NCBI GenBank assembly: GCA_036635475.1
Contig: JAVWQH010000009.1
Span: forward strand, 1-58,962
Length of the DNA: 58,962 nucleotides
Source: JAHHUA01 sp036635475
GTDB taxonomy: Bacteria > Bacillota > Clostridia > Oscillospirales > Ruminococcaceae
Direction: 5' to 3'
The notes beneath the pieces are model-generated. The model searched no databases. It saw nothing but the letters and a program-made list of their open reading frames with translations, and was not told the origin of the DNA. The position numbers and the translations under genes were made by a program. Below, piece by piece: positions 50,486 to 58,637 of the stretch (its first letter is position 1; each line of letters begins with the position of its first letter).

Positions 50486-51562
50486 ATGTATAAAAATATA
50501 GAGTTTTTTCTTGGAAGCAATACTAGATTAGGCTTTATTTCACGTTTTAATGAAATATTTAATCCGCTTAAAGGTGAACGATTATTCATTTTAAAAGGTG
50601 GTGCAGGCTGCGGAAAAAGTACTTTAATGCGACATATTGCCAAAATTTGTGAGCAGGACGGAAACACTGTGGAATATATCCCCTGTGCAAGTGACCCTAA
50701 TTCTTTAGATGCAATAATCGTTAATCAAAAACATTTTGCTATGGTTGACGGAACTGCACCCCACACTGTTGAGCCGATTTATCCGGGAGTTTATGAAACA
50801 CTTGTTCCACTGGGTAATGCTTTTGATGATGAAAAATTAGCTCAAAATCACGATAAAATATTAGCTCTTAACAGCAAAATATCTGCTTGTCATCTACGTG
50901 CAACCGCAAATATTAAAGCCGCCGCCGCTCTTCTTGAAAATAATAGGATTTCTTCAAAATCATTTCTAAATGAAGATAAAATAGCTGATTTTTTAGATAT
51001 GTTTATAAATGAAATTAAAGATGCACCTAAAGGTAAAATAAAAATCCGCCTTTTATCAGCTGTTTCTGTGGGTGAAGTTAAATTTTTAGAAGAAACCATA
51101 CGAAATATGTGTAGCAAAATATATCTTATAGATGATTTATTCGGTGCTTTGTCGTACGAAGTCTTAAACCGTATTTCAAAATTCGCACAGGACAATTGCC
51201 TTGCTTGCATACTCTGCCCTTGTTCAATTATGGGCGATGATACGCTCGACCATATCCTTTTTCCTGACATTAAAGTGGCTATCACAACTTCAAATTCTTT
51301 CTACACTCTTAATAAATCTAATATCAACTGCATTTTAAATCTTCAATCCTATGATGAAAAATCCCAAGAAGTCGCCACTTTAAACAATCAACTTCTTATT
51401 GCAGAAGATTTAATTGCTTGTGCTTGTATGCAGGTGAAAAATGCAAAAGATTTACACGATGAACTTGAAGAATATTACAAGTCAGCTATTGATTTTAAAC
51501 AAGTTGATGAAATGCAGAAGGCTGTTGTCAAAGAAATTGATGAAATGCAAAAGCTCCTCTGA
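50486..51562 (+). CDS. P-loop ATPase, PRK06851-like family
   Basis: 358 residues from ATG 50486, after GAGGAGG (five codons precede in frame). One Walker A (LKGGAGCGKSTLMRHIA) is near residue 40, with DGTAPHTVEPIYPGVYE further on; both are typical of a clostridial ATPase family that I recall as PRK06851, whose function is unknown. A second half (GKIKIRLLSAVSVGEVKFLEETI...IYLIDDLFGA) contains a Walker B-like stretch. The C-terminus is helical. Monocistronic, ending at a bidirectional terminator. Confidence 0.72.
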   Translation: MYKNIEFFLGSNTRLGFISRFNEIFNPLKGERLFILKGGAGCGKSTLMRHIAKICEQDGNTVEYIPCASDPNSLDAIIVNQKHFAMVDGTAPHTVEPIYPGVYETLVPLGNAFDDEKLAQNHDKILALNSKISACHLRATANIKAAAALLENNRISSKSFLNEDKIADFLDMFINEIKDAPKGKIKIRLLSAVSVGEVKFLEETIRNMCSKIYLIDDLFGALSYEVLNRISKFAQDNCLACILCPCSIMGDDTLDHILFPDIKVAITTSNSFYTLNKSNINCILNLQSYDEKSQEVATLNNQLLIAEDLIACACMQVKNAKDLHDELEEYYKSAIDFKQVDEMQKAVVKEIDEMQKLL

Positions 51563-51616
51563 TTACAAGGAAAATGTCCTTTAACTTTTAAAGTGCAATT
51601 TGCAAAATCATATAAA

Positions 51617-51642
51617 AAGCAGACTTGAATTTAAGTCTGCTT
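51617..51642. terminator. Bidirectional terminator
   Basis: 10-bp perfect stem AAGCAGACTT / AAGTCTGCTT with A/T tracts on both sides, between converging genes. Confidence 0.8.
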
Positions 51643-51647
51643 AAAAA

Positions 51648-52217
51648 TTATTCTGCCGAAACTGTTGTTGCAGGGGTTGATATGCTCTCTGCACTAACTT
51701 CGCTAACTTCAGGTGGTTGTTCGCCCATTTCCAAAGCGGAGAAATCGCCTAATTTTGTCGGCTCAGTTTCTTCTTCATCTTCAGAAACTCTCTTGTGCTT
51801 TTCGGGGTTTTCCTTGTTCACACGCATAATAATTGCCTTGCCATACAATTCCGTATTGTTCGTTGCAAGGTATTTATAATCCTGTATTGGAACATCATCT
51901 CCTGCCATAATCCTTGAGGCAATTAGCATACATTGTGACTGAACTTTTGCACTTTTTTCAAATTCTTTCGCTTGCATATTTGAACTTTCTAATTCGCTTT
52001 TAAGTTGTTCTTGCTGCAATTTTGCCTCTTCTTGCTTTTGTTTTATCATCTCAGCTTTTTCTCGTTCTTTTTCCGTCATAGTAAACTCAAAAGCATCTTT
52101 GTTCTCTGGCTTTTTGGGTATTTCAGCAGTATTTTCAGGCTTTTTATTGTTCAAATTACTATTTGAGATTTGCGGAAACTTTATGTATCCTTTTGCTCTA
52201 ATTCCACCGATATTCAT
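51648..52217 (-). CDS. Conserved hypothetical coiled-coil protein
   Basis: 189 residues, with GGAGGT before the ATG. The N-terminus is low-complexity and Lys/Pro/Asn-rich. A charged coiled coil (residues ~48-90, TEKEREKAEMIKQKQEEAKLQQEQLKSELE) follows. Next is a compact conserved block (MLIASRIMAGDDVPIQDYKYLATNNTELYGKAIIMR), which I recall from other clostridial hypotheticals, and an acidic, Ser/Thr-rich tail. No signal peptide. It is on the same strand as hflX but separated by a large hairpin at 52260-52340. Function unknown. Confidence 0.65.
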   Translation of the reverse strand: MNIGGIRAKGYIKFPQISNSNLNNKKPENTAEIPKKPENKDAFEFTMTEKEREKAEMIKQKQEEAKLQQEQLKSELESSNMQAKEFEKSAKVQSQCMLIASRIMAGDDVPIQDYKYLATNNTELYGKAIIMRVNKENPEKHKRVSEDEEETEPTKLGDFSALEMGEQPPEVSEVSAESISTPATTVSAE

Positions 52218-52259
52218 AGTTACACCTCCATTTTGTCAACATATTATTGTCACATTAAA

Positions 52260-52340
52260 ATTGCAACAACCCTTATTGTAATTATCGGCAGAAACATCAA
52301 AAAAGTTATCTGTTTTTGCCGTCATAAGTTTTGTTGCAAT
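52260..52340 (-). terminator. Large nested hairpin between hflX and the coiled-coil gene
   Basis: Outer arms ATTGCAACAA / TTGTTGCAAT (10 bp perfect) enclose an inner stem CGGCAGAAACA / TGTTTTTGCCG (one wobble). On the minus strand it follows the hflX stop by a few bases and ends in TTTTAA. It may be a terminator, an attenuator or a small RNA. Confidence 0.55.
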
Positions 52341-52345
52341 TTAAA

Positions 52346-53599
52346 CTATATTTTTTCTTCTTTTACGATATAATCTTGAACTTTGCTTATAATTTTAACT
52401 TCAACCAGTGCATCAACCATTGTTCCATCATTAGTGAAGTCTTCTGAAAAAACCTTGCCGCTATTTCTGATTTCATTAAGCAATCCACCAACAGAATATG
52501 GAATAACAAGTGTTAATCTTTTATGAGTTGGAACAAGAGTTTTTTCAATTATATTAAGCAAATTATCAAAGCCATATCCTGTTTTAGCTGAAATAAGGAC
52601 AGTGTTTTCATTGAAATTAAGTGGAATTTCGTCAAGTTTATCACATTTATTCAAAAGTGTTATAACCGGAATATCGCCGGCATTAAGGGAAACCAACAAT
52701 TCCCTTGTAACAGAAATTTGTTCGTCCATCTCCTCGCTTGTTGCATCACAAACATTGAGGATAACATCTGCATTTGCTGCTTCTTCCAATGTTGATTTAA
52801 AAGCTTCAACAAGATGATGGGGCAATCTTCTGATTAATCCAACTGTGTCAATCAGCATTACACTTCTTCCACTTGGAAGAATAATTGCTCTTGATGTTGG
52901 GTCGAGTGTTGCAAAAAGTTTGTCCTCCGCTAACACACCTGCATCAGTCATAGCATTTAACAATGTTGATTTGCCAACATTTGTGTAGCCAACTATTGCC
53001 GCAGTCACTACCCCGTCTTTTTTTCGTTTTGTACGGATTAGATTTCTTCTTTGTGTCAACTGTTCAAGCTGTTCTTCTAATCCTTGAATACGACGTCTTA
53101 TATGTCTTTTGTCTATTTCAAGCTTTGTTTCTCCCGGACCTCTTGTGCCAATACCCCCTCCAAGACGAGAAAGGCTTGTTCCCAGTCCTGAAAGTCGTGG
53201 CAAAAGATATTTTTGTTGAGCGAGTTCAACTTGAAGTCTGCCCTCACTTGTTCTTGCACGTTGAGCAAAAATATCCAATATTAACATTGTTCTGTCAATA
53301 ACGGGGCAATCACATATTTTTTCAATATTGCGTATTTGGCTTGCTTTTAATTCGTGGTCAAATATAACTAAATCAATATCAGATGCCTTGCAAAATTCAG
53401 CAGCTTCTTCAATTCTTCCGCTTCCAAGGCAAGTTGCTATATCAAGGTCGGAACGTTTTTGCGTGATTTTTCCAATAACTATTCCGCCCGCAGTTTTAGT
53501 CAATTCCTCAAGTTCATTGAGCGAAACTTCAATATCATATTCACCTAAATCAGCAGCAACCAGCAAAACTCTTTGTTGCTGTGTTTCATTTTCGTGCAT
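52346..53599 (-). CDS. hflX: Ribosome-associated GTPase HflX
   Basis: 417 residues from ATG 53599 (AAGGGG upstream); 12 in-frame codons earlier overlap the intercistronic spacer. N-terminal HflX domain (IDLVIFDHELKASQIRNIE), coiled-coil linker, Gly-rich LGGGIGTRGPGETKLE, and the G domain: G1 GYTNVGKST, G3 DTVGLI, G4 NKCD, G5 SAKTGYG. HflX splits or rescues stalled ribosomes, particularly after stress. It follows the DUF4358-like lipoprotein gene by 22 bp. Confidence 0.94.
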   Translation of the reverse strand: MHENETQQQRVLLVAADLGEYDIEVSLNELEELTKTAGGIVIGKITQKRSDLDIATCLGSGRIEEAAEFCKASDIDLVIFDHELKASQIRNIEKICDCPVIDRTMLILDIFAQRARTSEGRLQVELAQQKYLLPRLSGLGTSLSRLGGGIGTRGPGETKLEIDKRHIRRRIQGLEEQLEQLTQRRNLIRTKRKKDGVVTAAIVGYTNVGKSTLLNAMTDAGVLAEDKLFATLDPTSRAIILPSGRSVMLIDTVGLIRRLPHHLVEAFKSTLEEAANADVILNVCDATSEEMDEQISVTRELLVSLNAGDIPVITLLNKCDKLDEIPLNFNENTVLISAKTGYGFDNLLNIIEKTLVPTHKRLTLVIPYSVGGLLNEIRNSGKVFSEDFTNDGTMVDALVEVKIISKVQDYIVKEEKI

Positions 53600-53621
53600 A
53601 TAAATCCCCTTACTCCGCAGC

Positions 53622-54143
53622 TTATTTTGCGGCAATATAATTTTTCAGTATCTGGGTTGCACCTTCAACATCTTCTACCATAACTAAAATAACATATTTT
53701 CCTCTTTGGATAACTTGAGCATTTTGAGCTATTTCCAAAGAATTATAAATATTATAATCAGTAAATTCCAAAACTCTTTTATCTCTGAATGTATTGAGAA
53801 TTTTTGTGACTTCTTCAGTTTTATCAATTTCGGGTTCTATTATATAAATATCAGAAACACCGAATTTTCCATCTGTTTTTTTGATATAGCAAGCATTGAA
53901 GTCACTTTCATCAAGTCCTATTACTTCTGTTGCGTATTTTTCATCACCATTTGTTACACCCTTAATTTCAATGGTTTTATAAATTTCTTTTAATGCACCC
54001 TCTGGGTCATCACTTGCCACAACCGAACTTTGAGATGACGAAGATACTACCTCTTCATTTGCTTTATCTTTTTTTATAGCGGAATTGCAGCCTGTTAAAA
54101 CAAGGCTTATAGCAAGTCCTAATATCATTATTTTTAACTTCAT
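53622..54143 (-). CDS. DUF4358-like lipoprotein
   Basis: 173 residues. Lipobox LVLTGC with Cys19, then a Ser-rich linker (VVSSSSQSSVVASDD) and a domain of ~120 residues (ATEVIGLDESDFNACYIKKTDGKFGVSDIYIIEP...VLEFTDYNIYNSLEIAQNAQVIQRGKYVILVMVED) matching the DUF4358 pattern of clostridial lipoproteins. It is anchored on the outer face of the membrane. Role unknown. It forms an operon with hflX. Confidence 0.78.
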   Translation of the reverse strand: MKLKIMILGLAISLVLTGCNSAIKKDKANEEVVSSSSQSSVVASDDPEGALKEIYKTIEIKGVTNGDEKYATEVIGLDESDFNACYIKKTDGKFGVSDIYIIEPEIDKTEEVTKILNTFRDKRVLEFTDYNIYNSLEIAQNAQVIQRGKYVILVMVEDVEGATQILKNYIAAK

Positions 54144-54297
54144 ATTTTTTCCTCACTCTGAACAAATTTAATTTTCACTTGGCTATATTATTATACATAT
54201 TTATAAGGATATAGTCAATATAACAAGATTTTAACAAATAATTAAGAATTTTAGTTTACTCTGCCCTCAGAAATTTATTTGCAATTTTTATGCCCTA

Positions 54298-54349
54298 TTG
54301 ACAATTTGAGATTACTATTGTAAACTGTATTAAGACTACAGCAGTAATC
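54298..54349 (+). promoter_or_regulatory. BlaI-type promoter with two inverted operators
   Basis: TTGACA (54298-54303), 17 bp, TAAACT (54321-54326). GATTACTATTGTAAAC (54310-54325) covers the spacer and -10. The reverse complement at 54349-54334 reads GATTACTGCTGTAGTC, a second copy of the same 16-bp site. Each is an imperfect dyad with the TAC-type half-sites seen in BlaI/MecI operators. Confidence 0.75.
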
Positions 54350-54370
54350 TAACTTTAGGAGGCATTAAAT

Positions 54371-54730
54371 ATGGATAAAAAAATAAATATAGCTGACAGC
54401 GAACTGCCTATTATGAAAGTACTTTGGGAGAAAGATAATATAACTTCTCCCGAAATATTTGATGGTATGATCGGAAATATAAGCACTCTCAAAACTCTAT
54501 TAAAGCGTTTGGTTGATAAAGGTGCTGTTAAGGCTACTGAAATAAACTCTCGCAGTTATCGCTATTCTGCGGTTGTTTCGGAAGATGAATATATTTGCTC
54601 TGAACGGAAAGGATTTTTGCAAAAGGTATTTGACGGCTCAAAAGAGAAAATGCTATTAAACTTTGTAAAAGAGGAAAACATCACCAAAGACGATTTGGAA
54701 AAACTTCTTGAAATGATAGAGGAGGAATAA
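54371..54730 (+). CDS. BlaI/MecI-family transcriptional repressor
   Basis: 119 residues, with TTTAGGAGG before the ATG. The winged helix (INIADSELPIMKVLWEKDNITSPEIFDGM, STLKTLLKRLVDKGAVKATEINSRSYRYSAVVSEDEY) and C-terminal dimerisation helices (DDLEKLLEMIEE) match the family. In the known systems it is cleaved after the paired sensor protease is activated. The sensor gene starts 3 bp downstream, and two matching operators lie in the promoter. Confidence 0.92.
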   Translation: MDKKINIADSELPIMKVLWEKDNITSPEIFDGMIGNISTLKTLLKRLVDKGAVKATEINSRSYRYSAVVSEDEYICSERKGFLQKVFDGSKEKMLLNFVKEENITKDDLEKLLEMIEEE

Positions 54731-54733
54731 ATA

Positions 54734-56830
54734 TTGTATACTATAACAAACAATCTAAATATCCTCGCTTTTATGGTTGCACCTGTATTTTATAAACTGC
54801 TTTATATGTCCATTACCGCTATTATAATTGGCGGAATTATTTTAGTTATTCGCAAATTATTGGATAAAAAAATACCTCCAATTTGGAAGTATTTTATGTG
54901 GATATTGGTTATATTTGCACTTATTATCCCCTTTAGACCTCAAAGCAAAATATCTCTTACGGAAAATATTCAACAAATTGAAAATATTTCTTTTCGTGAG
55001 GAATATGATAGTATTTCAAAGCTTGCTCCTAAAGAAAATTTATCACAACAGAAAATCTTGGAATTTAATAAATACAGAAATGATATTCTCTTAAAATCCT
55101 TTTTATTTGATGTTGCAATTCCTTTAACTTGGTTTTTCGGAATGATATCTGCGTTTGTAATTCTGATTGCAAGCAAAGTATATTTATCATACAAAATTAA
55201 ACATCACAGTCTTAGTCGTAATCAATTCAATGAAATATTTTTAAATTGTAAAGCAAAACTAAATGTAAATGGAAATATTCAAATAATAACACAGGACTAC
55301 ATAAAATCTCCGTCACTTATAGGACTTATTAAGCCAAAAATTTTATTACCACAATACACTTCCACTATGAGTGAGGAAAATTTAAGCTACATTCTTTTTC
55401 ACGAACTTGCTCATTTTAAAAGAAAAGATATGCTTATAAATTACATTCTGCTAACTTTGCAAGCTATTCACTGGTTTAATCCATTAATATGGCTGATTTT
55501 TAAGCTTATTCGTGAGGATATGGAACTTTTAAATGACAGTTATGTCTTAAATCACATTGGAAATGAAAACAGCAAAAATTATGCTCGTTCACTTGTTGAA
55601 ACATTAGGACTTTCCCACAATGTTTCTATTATCCCAAAACTGATTTGTATGGTGGATAACAAAAAGAATGTTGCCAGAAGAATTTCTATGATTAAGCTGG
55701 GAGAAACTTTCAAGAAACATAAAATAATTTTAGCTGTTTGCTGTTTAGCAATAATTTTTGTGGTTAGTGGACTATTTCTGACGCAAAAAGGTCCTGTTTC
55801 AACGGGTGTGGCTACAAATGCTGAAATTTTAGAAATAGACAAAGAAAATGACACTATAACAGTTAAAGAAATCAGCACAACTAATCTATTAGGCAGTAAC
55901 TGCATTTTAAGTATTAATAAAAATACAAACTTTACCACATTAGATAGCAACGAAAACCTAGTTATATTGACTATTGATGATTTTTCCGTTGGCGATTATG
56001 TTGTAGTTTTTGCAAATGATATACAAGAAACTTTTCCCACCAAAGGCAAATTACAATCATTACAACTTTCAACTGATACATCACTCTTGGTTAGCAAGAA
56101 ATTAAATAGTATAACTTTAGAAAAATATCCTCATTCAAGCTTATATGCTATTGATAAATTTGCACAATATATTAGCACACTTTCTTCTGAAAGTGCAAAT
56201 ATGATTCTCAATGATGAACAACTTATATATAGTATGCTTATGGATTCTTATTGGAAAAATAAAATTGCTATCAAGTTCCCGTCTTATGACCAACGAACCG
56301 AACATAACAAAGAAATTTTTGACATCACTCCATTTTTGCTGAATTTGGAACTTCCAACAGGCTGGAAAGTTAATATTAAAAGCGATACCGATAAAAAATA
56401 TCCCCTTATTGGTGCGTGGACACCCCTTGGAATTTACAACGAAAATGATGAATATATTGGTGCTGTTGGCTATAATATTTTCGATGGTAACGTTGCCGAT
56501 TATGAAAACCCAATGACTATTTATAATCAAATATCCCTTGGCAATCACTATCGATTTGATGTAAGCTCTGATTCTTTCAAAATTTTCAATAAATATGACT
56601 ATGGTGAAACTGCAATTACCAATGTTAATAATTCAGCAACTATAAGTAAAGAGCTTGGATATGGTGACAAAGAAACCATAAACAAAGGTATTTTATCTTA
56701 CAATCGTGATTTACTGGTTTATATTGCTATAGAACTTGACGGCGAAAAAGTTACAGATGAAGATTTTAAAAATATTGCATTAAGTATAGCAATAAACTCC
56801 AACGATAATGCAATTGACAACACAAAATAA
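54734..56830 (+). CDS. BlaR1/MecR1-like M56 membrane metalloprotease with unusual sensor domain
   Basis: 698 residues. TTG start, with GGAGG eight bp upstream. Several membrane helices surround the zinc protease motif H223-E-L-A-H227 (LFHELAHFKRKDMLI), with REDMELLND downstream supplying the third ligand. A last membrane helix near 330-350 leads to an external region of ~345 residues. Classical BlaR1 ends with a penicillin-binding domain (STYK, SxN, KTG). None of these is visible here, so the signal sensed is probably not beta-lactam acylation. It forms an operon with the BlaI-like repressor. Confidence 0.85.
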   Translation: MYTITNNLNILAFMVAPVFYKLLYMSITAIIIGGIILVIRKLLDKKIPPIWKYFMWILVIFALIIPFRPQSKISLTENIQQIENISFREEYDSISKLAPKENLSQQKILEFNKYRNDILLKSFLFDVAIPLTWFFGMISAFVILIASKVYLSYKIKHHSLSRNQFNEIFLNCKAKLNVNGNIQIITQDYIKSPSLIGLIKPKILLPQYTSTMSEENLSYILFHELAHFKRKDMLINYILLTLQAIHWFNPLIWLIFKLIREDMELLNDSYVLNHIGNENSKNYARSLVETLGLSHNVSIIPKLICMVDNKKNVARRISMIKLGETFKKHKIILAVCCLAIIFVVSGLFLTQKGPVSTGVATNAEILEIDKENDTITVKEISTTNLLGSNCILSINKNTNFTTLDSNENLVILTIDDFSVGDYVVVFANDIQETFPTKGKLQSLQLSTDTSLLVSKKLNSITLEKYPHSSLYAIDKFAQYISTLSSESANMILNDEQLIYSMLMDSYWKNKIAIKFPSYDQRTEHNKEIFDITPFLLNLELPTGWKVNIKSDTDKKYPLIGAWTPLGIYNENDEYIGAVGYNIFDGNVADYENPMTIYNQISLGNHYRFDVSSDSFKIFNKYDYGETAITNVNNSATISKELGYGDKETINKGILSYNRDLLVYIAIELDGEKVTDEDFKNIALSIAINSNDNAIDNTK

Positions 56831-57049
56831 AATCATCTTTACTGCAGCATTGATTTTATATCTGATTTTACAAAAAAGAAAATACAAAGAATACAAAACT
56901 GGATAAATAATTATCCACGCAAGATTTAGGTGGAAAATCAGCAAATATGATATCAATAATTAATACAGTCACTTAACAAAAAATATTTTTAAATTTCTTG
57001 GTCATTTTATATTGCAATTTTTATGCCCCAAAATTATCTGCTTAAATCA

Positions 57050-57078
57050 TTGACACATAGTTTGTGCTATGCTATAAT
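57050..57078 (+). promoter_or_regulatory. tRNA-Leu(GAG) promoter
   Basis: Consensus TTGACA (57050-57055) and TATAAT (57073-57078), 17-bp spacing, 16 bp before the tRNA. Confidence 0.9.
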
Positions 57079-57094
57079 AATTGAGCAGTAATTT

Positions 57095-57177
57095 GCGGTA
57101 GTGCTGGAATGGCAGACAGGCACGCTTGAGGTGCGTGTGTCCTAGACGTGTGGGTTCAAGTCCCATCTACCGCACCA
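57095..57177 (+). tRNA. tRNA-Leu (anticodon GAG)
   Basis: 83 nt including CCA. Acceptor GCGGTAG / CTACCGC (with a variation at the seventh pair), anticodon arm CACGC-TTGAGGT-GCGTG with anticodon GAG, class II variable arm (TGTCCTAGACG) and T-arm TGGGTTCAAGTCCCA. It reads CUU/CUC codons. Confidence 0.95.
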
Positions 57178-57211
57178 AAAATCTTCAATCAGAAATGATT
57201 GGGGATTTTTT
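57178..57211 (+). terminator. Terminator of tRNA-Leu(GAG)
   Basis: CAATCA/TGATTG stem inside AAAATC/GATTTT arms, then a T tract directly after the CCA end. Confidence 0.8.
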
Positions 57212-57235
57212 ATTTGTAATATGATTGTGATAATG

Positions 57236-57284
57236 AAAATAAGTATATAGAGAAATAATTTTTATCTCTATATACTTATTTTTT
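57236..57284. terminator. Long perfect hairpin, terminator of the lipoprotein gene
   Basis: 18-bp perfect arms AAAATAAGTATATAGAGA / TCTCTATATACTTATTTT with an 11-nt loop, about 95 bp beyond the lipoprotein stop. Confidence 0.65.
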
Positions 57285-57379
57285 AATTAGCGATGCTCAT
57301 ATATTATTTTTACAATAATGTTTCTGCTCCGTTTAATCAAGCGGCTTATTAGTTAGCCAACTAGAACAGGATTTTAAAC

Positions 57380-58006
57380 TTAATCAAAAATATATTCAAT
57401 TGATTCTAAAGATTGACCTTCTCTTTCGACTATTTTAGGTTCAAAGAATTTTTTTGTAATTGTATTATAGTATTTATTAAAATAGATTTTTCCTTGAAAA
57501 TCTTCGTTAAAAGGTGTTTCCCCTTTTTCTAAAATAGCCTTAGCTTCATCTGTATAAAACGACAAGCCTATTGAATAATTTGAGATAGGAAAAACCGCCT
57601 CAACATCATCAAACTTAAATCCTATTTCTTCCCAAGCAGCTATTTTATCTAATATATCATCTTTTATAAAATAGCGATAAATATTTTCATTATCACAGAA
57701 AAAGATGAAATCGTTTGTATCATAAATATTAAACATTTCTTTGCCATAGTCAAAAGTTCCTGACTTTTCTCTATAATAAGAAACACTGCCGTCTTTATCA
57801 TAATCTTGATTGTCAATTACTTTTATATTTCTCTCATCTTTAAAATAATCATCATATCCCAAATATTCGTATTTGTTTTCACTTGAAATACTGCTTTCCT
57901 CTATATTTGAATGAATTTCAGAGCTATTTATTTTTTCATCATTTTTCATATTACACCCTGTCAAGCATAATAAAAAAATCATAAAAACTAATGAGAATTT
58001 TTGCAT
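57380..58006 (-). CDS. Lipoprotein of unknown function
   Basis: 208 residues, with GGAGGG before the ATG. Lipobox CLTGC (Cys18) follows a hydrophobic signal, so the mature protein is membrane-anchored outside. The rest is acidic and rich in Tyr, Asp and Asn, with alternating beta-type stretches and no Cys motif. No family is recognised. It is monocistronic and flanked by tRNA-Leu on one side and the leader repeat/coiled-coil gene on the other, which suggests accessory DNA. Confidence 0.7.
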   Translation of the reverse strand: MQKFSLVFMIFLLCLTGCNMKNDEKINSSEIHSNIEESSISSENKYEYLGYDDYFKDERNIKVIDNQDYDKDGSVSYYREKSGTFDYGKEMFNIYDTNDFIFFCDNENIYRYFIKDDILDKIAAWEEIGFKFDDVEAVFPISNYSIGLSFYTDEAKAILEKGETPFNEDFQGKIYFNKYYNTITKKFFEPKIVEREGQSLESIEYIFD

Positions 58007-58450
58007 TTTCGCCCTCCTCTATAAGAAAATATAAACTTGTTTATTATAATTCTTAATCTAATTATTAATTGTATGGTGTAGATAAATATGCCTTTTCGAC
58101 CTCAACAAAATCATTTTCTTTTATTATAGGTTATTACAAACCATCTAAAGCTTAGATTTTAATGCGTTTTTGTCCTCATTTGAAACTTTTACTCCATTGA
58201 GATTTTTTAAAAAAACATATCATCGTGTAATCATCTTTTTTCCACATTATACTGTATATGCCTATTGTAGAGTATATCGTGCAGTATGTCAATGAAAGCT
58301 TTGCACTCTGTACTTTGGGATTAAATGTTTATTTTCCTTGGGAAGTTGTATCAATTCATTTTGCTCAATGCTCGGTTATCTTTTGTTGCAAAACTTCCGA
58401 TTCTATCATAATCATTAACACATTTATGTAATGTCGATTTTGCCATTGAA
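58007..58450. other. Intergenic region before leader copy C
   Basis: About 440 AT-rich bp without a credible ORF. It should contain the lipoprotein promoter. No other feature is supported. Confidence 0.4.
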
Positions 58451-58637
58451 CAGCACTTCACCAGTGAATAACACCATCAACATTCGCAAATATATGAGCA
58501 ATCCGTTATATGATAGCTCATTAACGTTGATGTAAAAAAGGTTTATACCTTGTAAAATATCGCACAATATGGTAAAATAATCTCATATTTATGTAAATAT
58601 TCTAAAAATTGTTATAAACAGAAACGAGGATAATGTG
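58451..58637 (+). repeat. Conserved leader repeat, copy C (most complete)
   Basis: Matches copy A (28511-28650) over ~140 bp and copy B (30042-30116) over its last 75 bp, so it joins both. Nested inverted repeats CATCAAC (58475-58481) with GTTGATG (58526-58532), and ATGAGC (58494-58499) with GCTCAT (58516-58521). It ends at the start codon of the next gene. Confidence 0.82.
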
